DNA of 64,000 nt from Alitta virens (GCA_932294295.1 OW028576.1:27163227-27227226); one strand, 5' to 3'; positions 34,515 to 45,728 are shown, counted from the stretch's first letter. The notes: generated from the sequence alone by a model not told the origin. A program made the numbers and translations.

Positions 34515-34600
34515 AGGCGCACTGGCATCTGTGGTGAATTGGTTAGCATGCCTGCCAGAGTTCGAGTCTCACTCCTTTTACTCTTACATATAGGTGGAGC
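34515..34600 (+). mobile_element. tRNA-like SINE head (third family)
   Basis: GTGGTGAATTGGTTAGCATG (A-box-like), a CTGCCAG loop like tRNA-Gly(GCC), and AGTTCGAGTCTC (B box) lie in the right order and spacing. Acceptor stem ends do not pair, so it is a relic or SINE head. Duplicated at about 62500-62585. Confidence 0.6.
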
Positions 34601-34904
34601 AGATACTGTACCTTAGTTTTTTGGTATCTGACAACATAACTCATGCCAAAATGGTTAATTTTGTTTCATTATACCAAAAGGACTTAGATTAGGTAGGTAG
34701 GTAGTACATGTTGTAGGTTCAAACCCAGCTTGGGACAATCTTGAATAAAGGCTGTTCTTTGAGTTTTTTGTTCACAGAAGACTTGTGTGGTAACATTTTT
34801 AGCTTACTGTAAGATCACATTATTCACTGGGTTAGGCGAAAAGGCTAATTTGGGAAGTCTATTTGTCTGTTTGACTAACCCTATTGGTCAGTAGATGGCT
34901 GCAG

Positions 34905-35038
34905 TTCATCAGAACCACTGGGTCCCGGGTTCAATTCTTGGTCGAGCCTAAGTTGGATGGCTTTTCATCCATCAAATCATTGCCATTGTCTCATTTAGCC
35001 CAACAGGTGCAGAAGTACAGGATGTAAAGCCACCCATC
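34905..35038 (+). mobile_element. SINE family 2, second copy
   Basis: Shares ACTGGGTCCCGGGTTCAATT, GGTCGAGCCTAAGTTGGATG, CATTGCCATTGTCTC and CAGGTGCAGAAGTACAGG with the reverse copy at 18.48-18.67 kb. In copy B the match ends in the middle of this SINE at 62929, where 281 bp are missing. Confidence 0.8.
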
Positions 35039-35391
35039 CACACTGTTCATCAGTGTTGCAAGGGGCATGACCAATGCTTATTTAACAAATGATAAGACAG
35101 TCAAAATATATTATAGGCAGGTAGTCATTTCTGGCATCATCACTTTGACTAGATAACTAGTTAGTCACTGCAGTAGGATCCGTACTAGCATTGTAGCAGA
35201 AAGGTTTGGAGCAACACAAAATAGACAGTCTTACTTTCTCGTCAATGAAAACTCCTCTCTTGACCAGTTTACTGTAAGTTTCCTATTTTTCCCATGATAA
35301 ATTTTTGCTAAATTGCCGGCATATATATGGTCATTTATGATGGTCACAGAGACACAGCTGAAATTACAATGCAGAATATAACAAACTTTAA

Positions 35392-36381
35392 GGTTTCAAC
35401 CGCCCCCTCCCCCGATAATAGGTACCTTCGCACCACGACACCTTCGCACCACGACAGTGATCGTACGTCTTGTACTATAAAAGTAGCTCTATTAAAGTGG
35501 CGATCCCCGACAGTAGGTTTTGCACCATGAAAGTGAAGGCTAATTCAATAACTGCAGGTATGCAGCTTTGTAAGAGAAACTCCTCCTCTTACCGTACACC
35601 AATGCAATATTGGTCACATCTATAAGAAACCTTTTAGGTGTGCATTATGTAGGTATGCAATAATTAAACCAGTGACTAATGGAAGCCTATGTTAATGCGA
35701 CCATATCTATAGATCTATTTTGTCTAGAATACCTGATAATACCTTATTAGAGGGTGATATCTTGCTCCCTTTGTTGTGGTAGTATCATATTTTTAGTCAT
35801 TAGTTTGGGTACAATCTTGAGTTAAAAACAATGCAAAACGAGATTTTTATAACTTACAAGATTAGTTTCATTTTGCGTTGTCTTCAACTCAAGATTGTTC
35901 CCCAACTAAAGGCTGTAGAAATATTACCACAACTAATAAGAATAAGATAGCGCCTGTCTAATAATGTATTAACCAGTATTCTAGGTAAATTACATCCAGA
36001 GATAAGTGCGCCTAAACATAGACTCCCAGACCGCTAGAGACTTGGACATCCAGCCAGTCCACCCCACTTGCCGATTGTTTCTTGTCTTTTTAACCATTAA
36101 TACTGCATCTACTGCAATGGTAGATCTATCTATGATATATAGGGGCATCCATGGAAATTAATACAGCTATGTATGTTCAATATTTGTGAAGTTAATTGGC
36201 TAAACCGCCAGTGAGGGGGGCAGGTTAGCAGTTTCGTTGCAGGGAAATTGTAGGAACTTTGTTGGCTTCTGGGGGCAAAAGTAGGAACTGTCCTTGTGCG
36301 AAAGTGGGACTGTCATGGTGCGAAAGTGGGACTTTCATGGTGCAACAAGTGGTGCGAAGGATACTATCTCCCCTCGAAACC
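35392..36381. mobile_element. Non-autonomous TIR element with subterminal GCACCA repeats
   Basis: The left end, from GGTTTCAACCG, contains two CCTTCGCACCACGACA units. The right end, reverse complemented, starts GGTTTCGAGGGG with CCTTCGCACCAC and several GCACCATGAAAGT / GCACCATGACAGT units. An internal hairpin lies at 35774-35932, with TTGTGGTA and TACCACAA ends. No transposase frame. The copy B version starts at about 63095 and runs off the window. Confidence 0.6.
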
Positions 36382-36384
36382 ACG

Positions 36385-37030
36385 AGACCGCGAAGTGTAC
36401 TCCTTGGCCACCATACAAAGCTGTTAATCACAGTTACAACTGTTCTCCTGACATCAAGAGAGCATGACAGTTAGTGACATGGCAGATGCATTGAGTTAGT
36501 ACCAATTGGGCAGCAATGGGACAGAGCATCAATTCGTACAGTAACAGCATTATTTCTCAAACAATGTGAATTACTATTGATCAACGTAGGCCTGCGCTGC
36601 ATGCTTTTCATAACAAAAGCACTGTGCCACAGTATTGGCAACAATACACATCCGTACAAATTAGTTTTTATCAGCTAATAAAAAGGAATTTGACTTGTTA
36701 ATTGCTAACATTTCTGCCATCAGGGAGCATAGGGGCTCAAAACTGAGCCACTAAGCATGTAGATGGCCGGTTATTCGGTTATTCGGTGGATTTTGCAAAT
36801 AACTATCCCTTGTTAAGAAAACTAGCAAAAACATACTAAAATCTGGCTATTTTTGCCCAAATTTGTGCGGTTTTTGGCCCAGAATGCAGCCCCAATGTTT
36901 ATTTCAGTGCCCCTTGTGGTGAATGTTATAACTACTGCACTGTCACAGGAATGAGTTCATCACCCTCGTGTTTTTCTGTCATGAGAGACATCGGGTCTAG
37001 TTTTATCTATGTGATCTATGTATGAATATG
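36385..37030. other. Intergenic beyond the visible duplication
   Basis: No protein-like frame or clear repeat. Because copy B is still matching at the window end, the duplication could extend into this stretch. Confidence 0.5.
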
Positions 37031-37040
37031 AGTATGAATC

Positions 37041-37066
37041 AAATATATATATATATATATATATAT
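37041..37066. repeat. (AT)n microsatellite
   Basis: A run of about eleven AT dinucleotides. Confidence 0.9.
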
Positions 37067-37078
37067 GTATGATCAAGG

Positions 37079-37233
37079 AGTTGTGGGCAATAATATTGAC
37101 GTCCAGGGGTGGATACAATGTTAAACATTCTGACAGAAATGTTGTAGATGAGAAACGTATCAACATCTATATGTGATTCTTTTCATTTAGAATGCTGACG
37201 ATGTACCCCTAGACGTTATTATCCACAGCAACT
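37079..37233. mobile_element. Imperfect hairpin element
   Basis: The left arm with GTGGGCAATAATATTGACGT and CCAGGGGTGGAT is mirrored at the right by ATGTACCCCTAGACGT and TTATTATCCAC. Stem of about 45 bp around a centre of about 65 bp. Non-coding, MITE-like. Confidence 0.5.
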
Positions 37234-37239
37234 TTTGCT

Positions 37240-38160
37240 GTCGTGCAGCGCACATGTAATTTTATATGAACGTTTTAGCTAAAACTAGTATTCTGATATT
37301 ATGTAGGTTTGCGTAAATTTGCTTATTTTACATTTTTTTGCTGAGTTCTAGAAGATTACATGTCAGAAACAGTAAAATATGTCATAACGGACTCAAAGTG
37401 GGATGATGCATTCGATGAGGTGAGATGGCTATTAGCATCATCTACGGTCTGGGCCGCTTCCAGGAAGATTGCTCCAACCCAGGGGAGGTTGGTCCCCTTA
37501 CCTGGAGGGTTGGCCCAAACTTGTTCAGATATGTTTTGGCTCTACAAGATAGTCCCAGTCTGAGGGAGACTGGTCTGAAGCCCTGGACCTATACAGATTG
37601 GCTAGATGCAATGATACCCCCTTCACCTACCAAATGATAGCCCCTTTCCTAGGACAGCCATGTTTCTGTCGCCACTGCACATACTCGGTATATGCAGTGT
37701 GAATAGAAAAATGAACCATTTCGACTTTTCTATGAATGGTTATATTCAGAGCATACCAAAGTAAACAGAAGATAGTTTATTTATTTATTTACTAATATAT
37801 GAATTAAAATTCATCAGTCAATTCAGCAGAAGAATATATATTTTGAGTGTTTTCCTGATTTGGCAAAGACTTTGTGTGAGCTAATTAAATTTCTAAATTA
37901 TATCAATTAGACAAATTGTAGATGACACTTTTTTTTAAACTCTTTTGCATGATTTTGCAGTGTACAAAATTTATTGTACATATTATAATACAATAAAAAT
38001 CAACAAAAAAGGTACTACAGCTGTGGGCCAGTCTATTCAGATGACTGCTATATATATATATTTATTTGATACACTGCATTCCGGTATAGACACATATTAC
38101 AAATTACTCAGATAAATTAAAAAACCAGATGTATACACTTTCAAGCTTCCCTCTATCGAA
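37240..38160. other. Intergenic, no gene recognised
   Basis: No supportable coding exon. A 67-codon plus-strand frame at 37360 has no domain and ordinary AT-rich surroundings. Confidence 0.5.
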
Positions 38161-38166
38161 ACCAAC

Positions 38167-38541
38167 TTAGTCATCTTCGAGCCAAGACAAATCGATCTTT
38201 AAGTCCAGCTTATTGGCATAACAGTCCGTCTTCTCCTCCTCCTCTGGATAATCCAGATCCTCATCCTTCACAATCCTGTAAGTACGATTGCTGAGCGGGA
38301 TGCTGAGCGGTTTGCAGCACTGTTTGCTGAAGACACTTATACAGTCCCAATTTTTAGAACTGCTGTGTCCCAAACGATAAGAATACTTGGACTCTTGGTC
38401 ATATTCATCTTTCAACCAAGAAAGATCGATGCAAAGATCCAACTTGGAAATTCTGTCATCATCCATACTTTCATCATCCTTGATGACTCGGGGCGATATG
38501 TTGGTGTCGGTGGGGGTTTCTGACGGGAACAGGCCACCTTT
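38167..38541 (-). CDS. Short acidic protein or exon with two KLDL-IDLSWL repeats
   Basis: The frame is open from about 38541 (after a TAG) to TAG at 38167-38169; the first ATG would give 99 residues. Two copies of a motif are visible: R-V-I-K-D-D-E ... K-L-D-L-C-I-D-L-S-W-L-K-D-E, and R-I-V-K-D-E-D ... K-L-D-L-K-I-D-L-S-W-L-E-D-D. Acidic stretches and four cysteines lie between them. Repeats conserved at protein level argue for real coding sequence. A TATATAAAA on the minus strand near 38675 could serve as promoter, but the 5' part of the frame has a stop and no clear acceptor, so this may be the last exon of a longer gene or a relic. I do not recognise the family. Confidence 0.45.
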   Translation of the reverse strand, partial: KGGLFPSETPTDTNISPRVIKDDESMDDDRISKLDLCIDLSWLKDEYDQESKYSYRLGHSSSKNWDCISVFSKQCCKPLSIPLSNRTYRIVKDEDLDYPEEEEKTDCYANKLDLKIDLSWLEDD

Positions 38542-39209
38542 TTCTTCCTCCTACTTTTCCGCAGCCTCTCGCCCAAACCAACACAGCCATTGGTAAGGTG
38601 CAACATGAATGCAAATAAAACATAAATATGATTTAAAATTGACCGTGCATGTGATCAGGTAAAATTTTATTTTTATATATGTCAATACTTAAATTTTTTT
38701 GCATTGAATGTATAAAATTTTTCAAAGCCTATGTGAGTGGATGACCCAAAGACAAATTGAGGATTGTACTCATTGACATGAAAATCCTTGATTATTTTTA
38801 TTAAAATAAATAAAATTACACTCATTGCTGAAAACAAGCCGCAATGCACCCATTATCGCAAGAAAGCAGAGAATAACTCTAAAAAAAAAGCCTTTCTAAA
38901 TTAATCGCAAAGAAAGTCAACATTACAAAGCCAAATCAACCACAATAAGGACAACTGAAAACGAGGCAGAGAAACAAAAACAAAAAACTGCTTTTGTGAA
39001 ACAATTAAAAGTTTGCTATATTCTTTGTAATTTCTGCTGCCTCCCTGTGACCATGACGAAAGGCCATAATGATGATGAAACGATGCATTTAAAATCATTT
39101 CACTACTATTTCTGTTTTGCTGTTCCAAGTTTAAAAGAATAGAATATATATGAAAAACAATTGGACATTTATGGTGGATCCTACTATCATCCTCGAGTAA
39201 TTTCAATGT

Positions 39210-39355
39210 CAGTGGCGCAGATTTGTACTTTTTCCAAGGAGGGGGGGGGTGGGGTGTGAAACCTCTCTGAACCACAAAATCGTAAAACCTTACAATAAGA
39301 TATGAATTTGTACAGGGAGATGGATCCCCTCCACACCCCAGGATTTGCACCCATG
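39210..39355. mobile_element. Short hAT-style MITE remnant
   Basis: The left end CAGTGGCGCAGATTTG and the right end GGATTTGCACCCATG are imperfect inverted repeats around a G-rich centre. The ends resemble the CAGGGGCG-type termini of small hAT-derived elements. A 162-codon minus-strand frame through here is best read as chance frame across this repeat. Confidence 0.4.
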
Positions 39356-39559
39356 AAATGATTCCGTATAGGTTAAAGGAGGTTGGCACCAGGGTGGGTC
39401 AAGATTGCTGACAGGAGTGCTGATATCTTAGGTCCTCGCTCTGTGTAACAAGTGGGCATCATTTGGCTGACCCTTCATCGGAACATTGTATGGCGCACCT
39501 ATATCGCAGGTGTTACTTATTTTAAAACATAAGAACATTTATCTACACAATTTTGGCTT

Positions 39560-39752
39560 TAGCAAAATTTCATTAGGGTAAGTGCATTATATTAGTGTTA
39601 GAGTTCAGCTCTAGAAACGAAAGTGTGTGTTAGAGCTCTGAAAGTGTAACGCCCGCACTCCTGCCTGTTGGACAAACACATAACAATTTTAATGATGCTT
39701 GTGTGCTATGTGAGATTTGCTGAGGTTTTAGCTGCAGCACAGCCTATTTTTA
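39560..39752 (+). repeat. Dispersed repeat R, copy 3 (longest)
   Basis: Begins ATTAGGGTAAGTGCATTATA, then AGTTCAGCTCTAGAAACGAA, TGTAACGCCCGCACTCCTGC, ACAAACACATAACAATTTTA, GTGTGCTATGTGAGATTTGC and ends GCAGCACAGCCTATTTTTAA. Same orientation as the copy at 15.95 kb. Confidence 0.78.
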
Positions 39753-39759
39753 ATTGAGA

Positions 39760-41600
39760 AATGAAAACAAAAATAGAAAACACATAATACAGTTTGAGGA
39801 GATTTGGAAGAAATAATTGACTATCTTGTGCATATATACCAATTGGGTTACGTTAAATTAACATCATAAGGAAGCAATGCAGTTTTCTTTATAATTTGCT
39901 TACATCCAAAGTCTGACTTTCTTCATAATTTTTCTAAATAAAAAGCCTGACTTATTTATACTTTCTTTTCCTTCAAGTGGCAAGGAATTCCATTCACTTT
40001 CTGTTTTATAATTGATTGTACATTTTGGAGTGAAATATAATACAGGATCTAAAATAACATCAAACCAATCTGTGTCATTTATTGGTTTTTAAGAGATATT
40101 CACTTTTGATGAACAAATTGTCTTCCAGTGTGATTCTGTATAATGGAGGTGGTACAGAAGTGACATTAAATGATTTGATTAGCATCATGAATTGCATTAT
40201 GAACAGCGCTGACATCTATGGTTCTCAGGAGACATCCTGTGTAAGATATCAGTAGATGGCGCACCTGGTTAACTGCGTATCTTGCCCTCCATATACACAT
40301 ATCTGGAGAAAGGTGACCATGGTAGATAGGAAAACACCCAATAAAGAAAATTACAAAAATGGAAATAAGGAAGCAATATTGATATGAACAGACACATTAG
40401 CCCTTATGAAATCTCATACATATGTGAAACAATTTACTATGGATATGACTTAAGGATCATATTTGTTCAAGACATTCTCTGATGCCAATATATGGAATAA
40501 GATGCCACTTGCACTACACAAATGAGCCGGTTAACAAATTTTACAAATTCTAACTATAAAACTGTGATGAAGCTTGTCATTTGGAGCACTGTGGTTTGTG
40601 GTACACTATATGTAAAAGTAGCCATAACATATTAAAACATAAGCTGCGCAGCAGCAAACCCTCAGCTGATTGACATAGTACACATTTGAGGCTAAATTTT
40701 ATTTAAACTATTGCACATAGAATTATGAAATTTATGGAGAATTAAGGGATTGTTATGGAAAGAAAAAAAAAGCATGAAAGTTATTTTTACAGGTAATAAA
40801 TGAAATCAGCTTTTTAACACACCTTTATGCATGCCAGTTTGTATAAAGACATAATTATTGTAGCAACTTGTTATTTTAGAATGTTCTAGGACAGTATTTT
40901 CTCTATCACATATGTTAATTTCATGATCTTAGAGCAAATGATAACAATGATTATTATAAAATATACTGCATAGTTATTACCTGTGCCAGTCTTCACAGCA
41001 GTGATTTTGATGATTACCAATCCAACTTAATCTGTCACTTCACATACTTTTTTTTTAAATGTTTTACCAAAAAACCAGTTTTTTTATTAAACATATTGTC
41101 TTGATCAGACTATATCATTATATTTTGAAGAAATGCAGAATCTTTCTGGGCTGCATGCCCATTTTTGACCCATAAACTATACCATATAAAAGAAAAGAAA
41201 TGTACTGTGAAAACAGGTTGTAATATAACTAGAATAGAATAGTATTAAATAATATCATGAATACACAATAGATCTTCCTCTATTTATGGCCTCAAATATA
41301 AATTTTGCCGTGTTTACTATTGTCACGTAAACCACTTTTATAAAGAAATTTGGCATGCAATGGAATACCTTTAAAAAGTGTAGATCAACTCAAAGTTTGC
41401 TGATAAATTCCTGATTGTCTTGTTTGGGCAAAACGTGTTTGCATTTAGTTTCATAAGAAATATTATTGCATATTCATTCATGCATATATAAATATTTGAC
41501 CTTTATTTGAATATGTGACCTTGACCTAATTATTTCTTAAATTCTCACTTGGGTGACCTTCACATATGTATCACCCAAGGTCATCTCTAACCATGACTTT
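39760..41600. other. Intergenic, no gene recognised
   Basis: AT-rich, no protein-like frame. A weak match to the end of repeat R (GCAGCAGCAAACCCTCAGC, reverse) lies near 40650. Confidence 0.5.
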
Positions 41601-41607
41601 GGAGCCT

Positions 41608-42338
41608 CAGTCACACTAGACCTTATAACAACTTAAAACAAGAAAATACCACTTACAACTGAAAATTGTCCCCTGTCTTTTAGAAGTCTTGTAGAAGTCT
41701 TACAATATTTTATGGTGCGGGGTTTTGAGCATGTTAAAAAACCTGGCGACCTCTGAACTGGTCACTGGCAATATTAAGTTATTTCAAGTTGTCTTAAATT
41801 GATCATAGGTAGTTGCACTGTGGTTGTAGAGTCTTGAACAAATCTTGAATGACATTGGTATATAATAGTCTTGGGTGATATTTAAAAAGTGGTACGACAG
41901 GCATAAGACTAACTTTGGCTTGCACCACAACTGAAGATTGTGTAAAAGATCATGTACAATCACCATTGGCAACAGGGTGTAGGACATGTGAGCATACAGT
42001 ATCAATAAACATTTTTTTGAGTCTTTGCTGATCAGTTGGCAATCAGTTATCTACTAGTTCACAAGTTGGTTGTACAATTACAATGGTCGTAAATTGGTCA
42101 TACAAAATCTTTGGTAATCTTTATCAATGTTTTACAGTCTTTTCTTATCTTAAGATGGTCTTAAAATGGTTGTATATTAGTCTTGTGGCAGTTGTACAAT
42201 TATTGGAGATTCCTAAAATCAATTGAAGACCAGTTGTAATCTGTGACTGCAACAAAAGATTAGGGCTGAAATCGTGAAGACTATCAAGGATCAAAAGCCC
42301 CTCCAAGTCTTCGGCAATCTTCAGGGCTAGTGTGGGGC
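41608..42338. mobile_element. Non-autonomous element with CACACTAG ends
   Basis: CAGTCACACTAGACC at the left and GGGCTAGTGTGGGGC at the right form short inverted ends. Between them GTCTTGTAGAAGTCTTAC-like words recur many times, and there is no transposase frame. Suggestive of a MITE of about 730 bp; ends are short, so confidence is limited. Confidence 0.4.
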
Positions 42339-42479
42339 TTTAAGCAATTGCACCTCAACTGCACCATTTTGGGCTAACTACTCCCAACTGTTCTGCTTGG
42401 CACCTTTGAAACAAAGCCTGACTAGAGGTCAATTACTTCAAACTGTTATAATTAACAAATAAAGAAAATACACAAAGTT

Positions 42480-42696
42480 GGCATGGAGTGTCTTTATTTC
42501 GCAATATTGCATCAACATAAGACGTAATCTGTGCATACAGTACATTTCTTCGTGATGGTTCCTTGCTGTAGATTTTTGTATCTTTTTGGCAAGATGTAAG
42601 CCGAAAGTAGGAGCCTAAAGTAGGACCTCCATGTCATGCTGGGAAAGGTGTAGGGGTAAAATGGTATCATCCGGGTCAGTCATCCAGGCATTTAAG
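42480..42696 (-). other. Gene B last exon and 3' UTR (predicted)
   Basis: On the minus strand the acceptor GGCTAATACAG precedes 42696. Joined in phase 1 to the last VWA exon it adds one codon and stops at TAA (42692-42694). AATAAA lies at 42493-42498. Phase, acceptor and polyadenylation signal agree, but the coding addition is too short to verify by similarity. Confidence 0.4.
42493..42498 (-). terminator. Polyadenylation signal of gene B
   Basis: AATAAA on the minus strand, about 200 nt after the predicted stop codon of gene B. Confidence 0.45.
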
Positions 42697-42805
42697 CTGT
42701 ATTAGCCACAATGAAAAATATACAATTTTAGAATGACATGGCACTTGCATATGCGCCAAAACAATGATATTGCTAAATAAAAGTAAAATAGAAATAATAT
42801 ATAGT

Positions 42806-43033
42806 CAGGGGCGTATCTAGAAATGAGTTAAGGCTGAGCCAAAGGGGCAAAGCTGGGCTAGGGGGTCCAGGGACATACCCCCAATATGTTGGTAAATTTC
42901 ATTCATTATGACCAATAAATAACTTTTTGCGGCACTATTGTCGGAGTTGTGCGTGCCTTAATTTTATCTTGATTTTTGTTGTTGCTAAGGGGATGGGGGG
43001 CATGGCCCAATGGCCCCCCTAAATATGCCAGTG
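42806..43033. mobile_element. hAT-like MITE
   Basis: Left end CAGGGGCGTATCTAGAAA, right end TTTAGG-type sequence read back as CACTGGCATATTTAGGGGGG, with GGGGGTCC and GGCCCCCCT blocks inside. The CAGGGGCG terminus is typical of hAT-derived elements. I did not see an exact 8-bp target duplication. It lies in the last intron of gene B. Confidence 0.55.
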
Positions 43034-43554
43034 AATAAAGGAAAGAGGGGAAAAAAGTATATAGAATAAATGAAGAGAACCAAATTATGCAATGACATAA
43101 TAAGAAGTATATGAAGTCAGAAATACTTGAACATATTAAAAAAGTTCAAATTATGAGCTATCATGAAACTAATTTTGCAACATTTTCAATATAGTATTGG
43201 CAAAACCACTTAGTCACATGTAGTACAGTTACTACTTTGCATAAAAATATCCCGATTAACTGAACATAATTACATACAAGATAGGTACACAAGTGGAGCC
43301 ATTTGGCCATGGTTTGAAGGTACTTTTTGGTAATACAGTTTGGAAATGTGGAAATAACCAAGACTAAACAAACATACAATGACAATCTATATGAGGGATT
43401 GTATCATGTATGCATGGAACTGTTGGAACATTATATCATAAAAAGAAATAGACCCCAGCTTACCCTTGTCATTGTTCGTATTGAATTTTTTTTTAAGTAT
43501 CTGACAAGTAGGGAATTCATGAATATTGGGTATCAAATGGTTAAACAAACTTAC

Positions 43555-44124
43555 GTAATGAATTGCATACAACAGTAACTAGATTATCTAGTTCATTTTC
43601 CAACTGGCTAAAATCAGCCACTGGGAAATATAGCCCACCAGTCGAGATATCGTTCAGCAGTGTAGAGTCGATGTTGTTTCCTATTCCAATGGTCACAAGC
43701 GTACACTTGTTCTTAAGTAGATTGGCTTGGGCTTCCGTCTCATTCTCCCTCACATTTGGTCTTCCATCAGAGATCAACAAGCACACATTGGAAACTTGAG
43801 GTCTGTCTCCTCGGATCTCTTGAAGAATTTCCATATTAGTAAGCTCAAGGGCACCAGCAATGTTGGTTTTGCCACCGGGTCCGGGAAAGGCATTCACGGC
43901 ACTTTGATAGTCGGAGAAGTCCATATGATCATTCAAGTAAAAGCCCAGTTCTGCAGTTTGGTTGTAGAGAACAGCACCGAATCGTGCTCCAGCTCCGGCT
44001 GTAGATGAATCTATATCGAAACGTCCAATGACGTCTTTGAGGAACTGCTTCAGTGTAGGGTAATGTGTGCCAATGCTGCCCGATCTATCAATGATCAGAG
44101 CCACATCAAGTTTCTCTGAACAAA
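43555..44124 (-). CDS. Gene B exon 25: second VWA domain
   Basis: A 570-nt exon, phase 1 to 1, encodes a complete VWA domain. It has D-R-S-G-S, the Thr in G-K-T-N-I-A, and the Asp in L-I-S-D-G-R-P-N, so the metal site is intact. It shares the pattern G-D-R-P-x-(V/I)-x-N-(V/L)-C with the first VWA domain, indicating an old duplication within the gene. Acceptor TATATTTTTCAG, donor C|GTAAGT. Confidence 0.93.
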
Positions 44125-44720
44125 CTGAAAAATATAACGGCACATACTATAGTATAATTCAAAGTAAACGTCCACTGGTTCTTTTTTACTTATTTTTACA
44201 TATATCATGGAGAAGCACAAAATAGATATACATGTTACCAAAATATCAAACCCCAACTATCTAACACATAAAAACCCTCTCTGTAGAAATTAAGTTTCCT
44301 ATCTTCTCATTGATAATTTTGTATCATTTCGTCATTGCAGCCATTTGTTAAGGCCACAAAGAATCAAAAATTACAATGGAGAATATAGCAAACATCAAGT
44401 TATTTCTTTTTCAGGAGTGTTTTATCTGCTAGACAGTTGAGATTTGAATTTCTGCAAACCATTTGTGACAAAATATGACCAAAAACCAGGTGAACACTTA
44501 TTTTGAATCCTACTACAAGGGACTTCCTTGATTGAGTTTGGAAACAAGCTATTTTGCTCTTGATCTTTCTTACTTTGCTTGAACTTTGTTATTGCATCCA
44601 GATTTATTATGTTAACATTTAGACAAGTATATTATCCATAAGTGTTGCTTTCAGGAATGTATATGTGAATAAATAATAATATCTTTATCTACAGTAGTAC
44701 ATTCACATGCACTGCATTAC

Positions 44721-45553
44721 CTTGTGGGGGCCTGTCTACACACTTGCAGCATCCGTGATTAAATTCTGCTGTCATCTTTGGACCACAGTCAACATGTTCA
44801 CAGTTCAGTGGTGCTGAAAGAAAATTGTTGGTTTTAAAGTATCTCCTTAAGTGCCATACCAACCTCGCTCAACACTTGTAACCAATAATCAGTATCCAAT
44901 GTGACAATTTTACTAACTGTCATAACATCTTGTGAATTGGCCATACATGTCATTGATCCCAAAGCAACCTCTGCATGTGCAAGGACTTGAGAACGTAAAC
45001 ACCACGTTCGTGGCAACGATGTCATTGAAGTTGATGTACCAGTCCTGGTATTTTGATCCTCCAACCAAGTTAATGACCTGAAACAGAACATAATGATGAC
45101 AGTGGGAAGCAAAAATCACCATGTATAGAGGCCAGATGATGTCATCTATTCAATGATGTAATTTGTGTTAAAATAAATGATGAAGTATTTTATTTGTGCT
45201 TTATCTGCTTCAGTGGCAGGTAAATCAGTGGGTAATGTCATGCAAGCTTGCCTTTGTGAAAACTACGTTATTTCCATTGTTGACAGTAACAGTGACATTT
45301 TGGTTGCTCAATGAGGTCCTAAACTGTCCTTCCAAGAAGTGAAGCTTTTTCTTCCCATCGCCCCTGAAGGTCAAACTTAATTGAGGATTTTGGTCGCCAA
45401 TTTTGAAACCGGCGTAGTTGTCGAAGCCTTTTGGATGTTTTCTCCTCAAAGCCTTGCATGTGGGATTCTTGCAATATGTAGTTGACATTGTCAGATACCA
45501 GTGCTTGTTTCCCCGGGAGTATGTGTATTTGGCAATAACCTTTTTTTTTGTGT
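44721..45553 (-). CDS. Gene B unit 7 (exons 22-24)
   Basis: Exon 22, 45553-45252 (302 nt), is module 1, with W-Y-L-T-M-S, F-D-N-Y-A-G-F and F-L-E-G-Q-F. It ends at a GC donor, AAG|GCAAGC, where all other units have GT. Exon 23, 45077-44918 (160 nt), is module 2, with Y-Q-D-W-Y and G-C-F-G-I-N-D-M-Y-G-Q-F-T-R-C. Exon 24, 44813-44721 (93 nt), is shorter than the other EGF exons and has only five cysteines (C-E-H-V-D-C-G ... G-C-C-K-C), so it is a diverged Cys-rich spacer before the VWA domain. Confidence 0.85.
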
Positions 45554-45728
45554 CTGTAATAAAAAAAGAATTAGCTGCCATAAATAAAAGAGAACTTCAC
45601 AAAAAGCAAAGAACACTGTAACTCAAGGGAATATCATCACAGCATAATAAGTTTGCAATGTTGCGGACAGGTTGTGGCAATGTTTTTGGTTATTTTGCCA
45701 GTAGAGCAACTTAAACACAAGAGCTTAC

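Larger units (their letters stand above)
24001..36309. repeat. Segmental duplication, copy A
   Basis: Nearly every stretch here aligns with 54438-64000. Exons of 594, 326, 160, 117 and 62 nt keep identical lengths and differ by few bases; the VWA exon shows two differences I could see. Shared introns and intergenic repeats match too. The left edge falls in a minisatellite at 24001, just after GATTTCACC. Position 36309 matches the last base of the window, so the true right edge is not visible. Copy A has 2475 bp (27347-29821) and 281 bp (34945-35225) that copy B lacks. Confidence 0.95.

Noticed and set aside
37360..37563. Plus-strand frame of 67 codons starting M-S-E-T-V-K
   Set aside because: No domain, no flanking splice signals that extend it, and no repeat at protein level.
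38901..39389. Minus-strand open frame of 162 codons
   Set aside because: It crosses a hAT-style repeat remnant, is rich in chance-like segments, and shows no domain or splice context.
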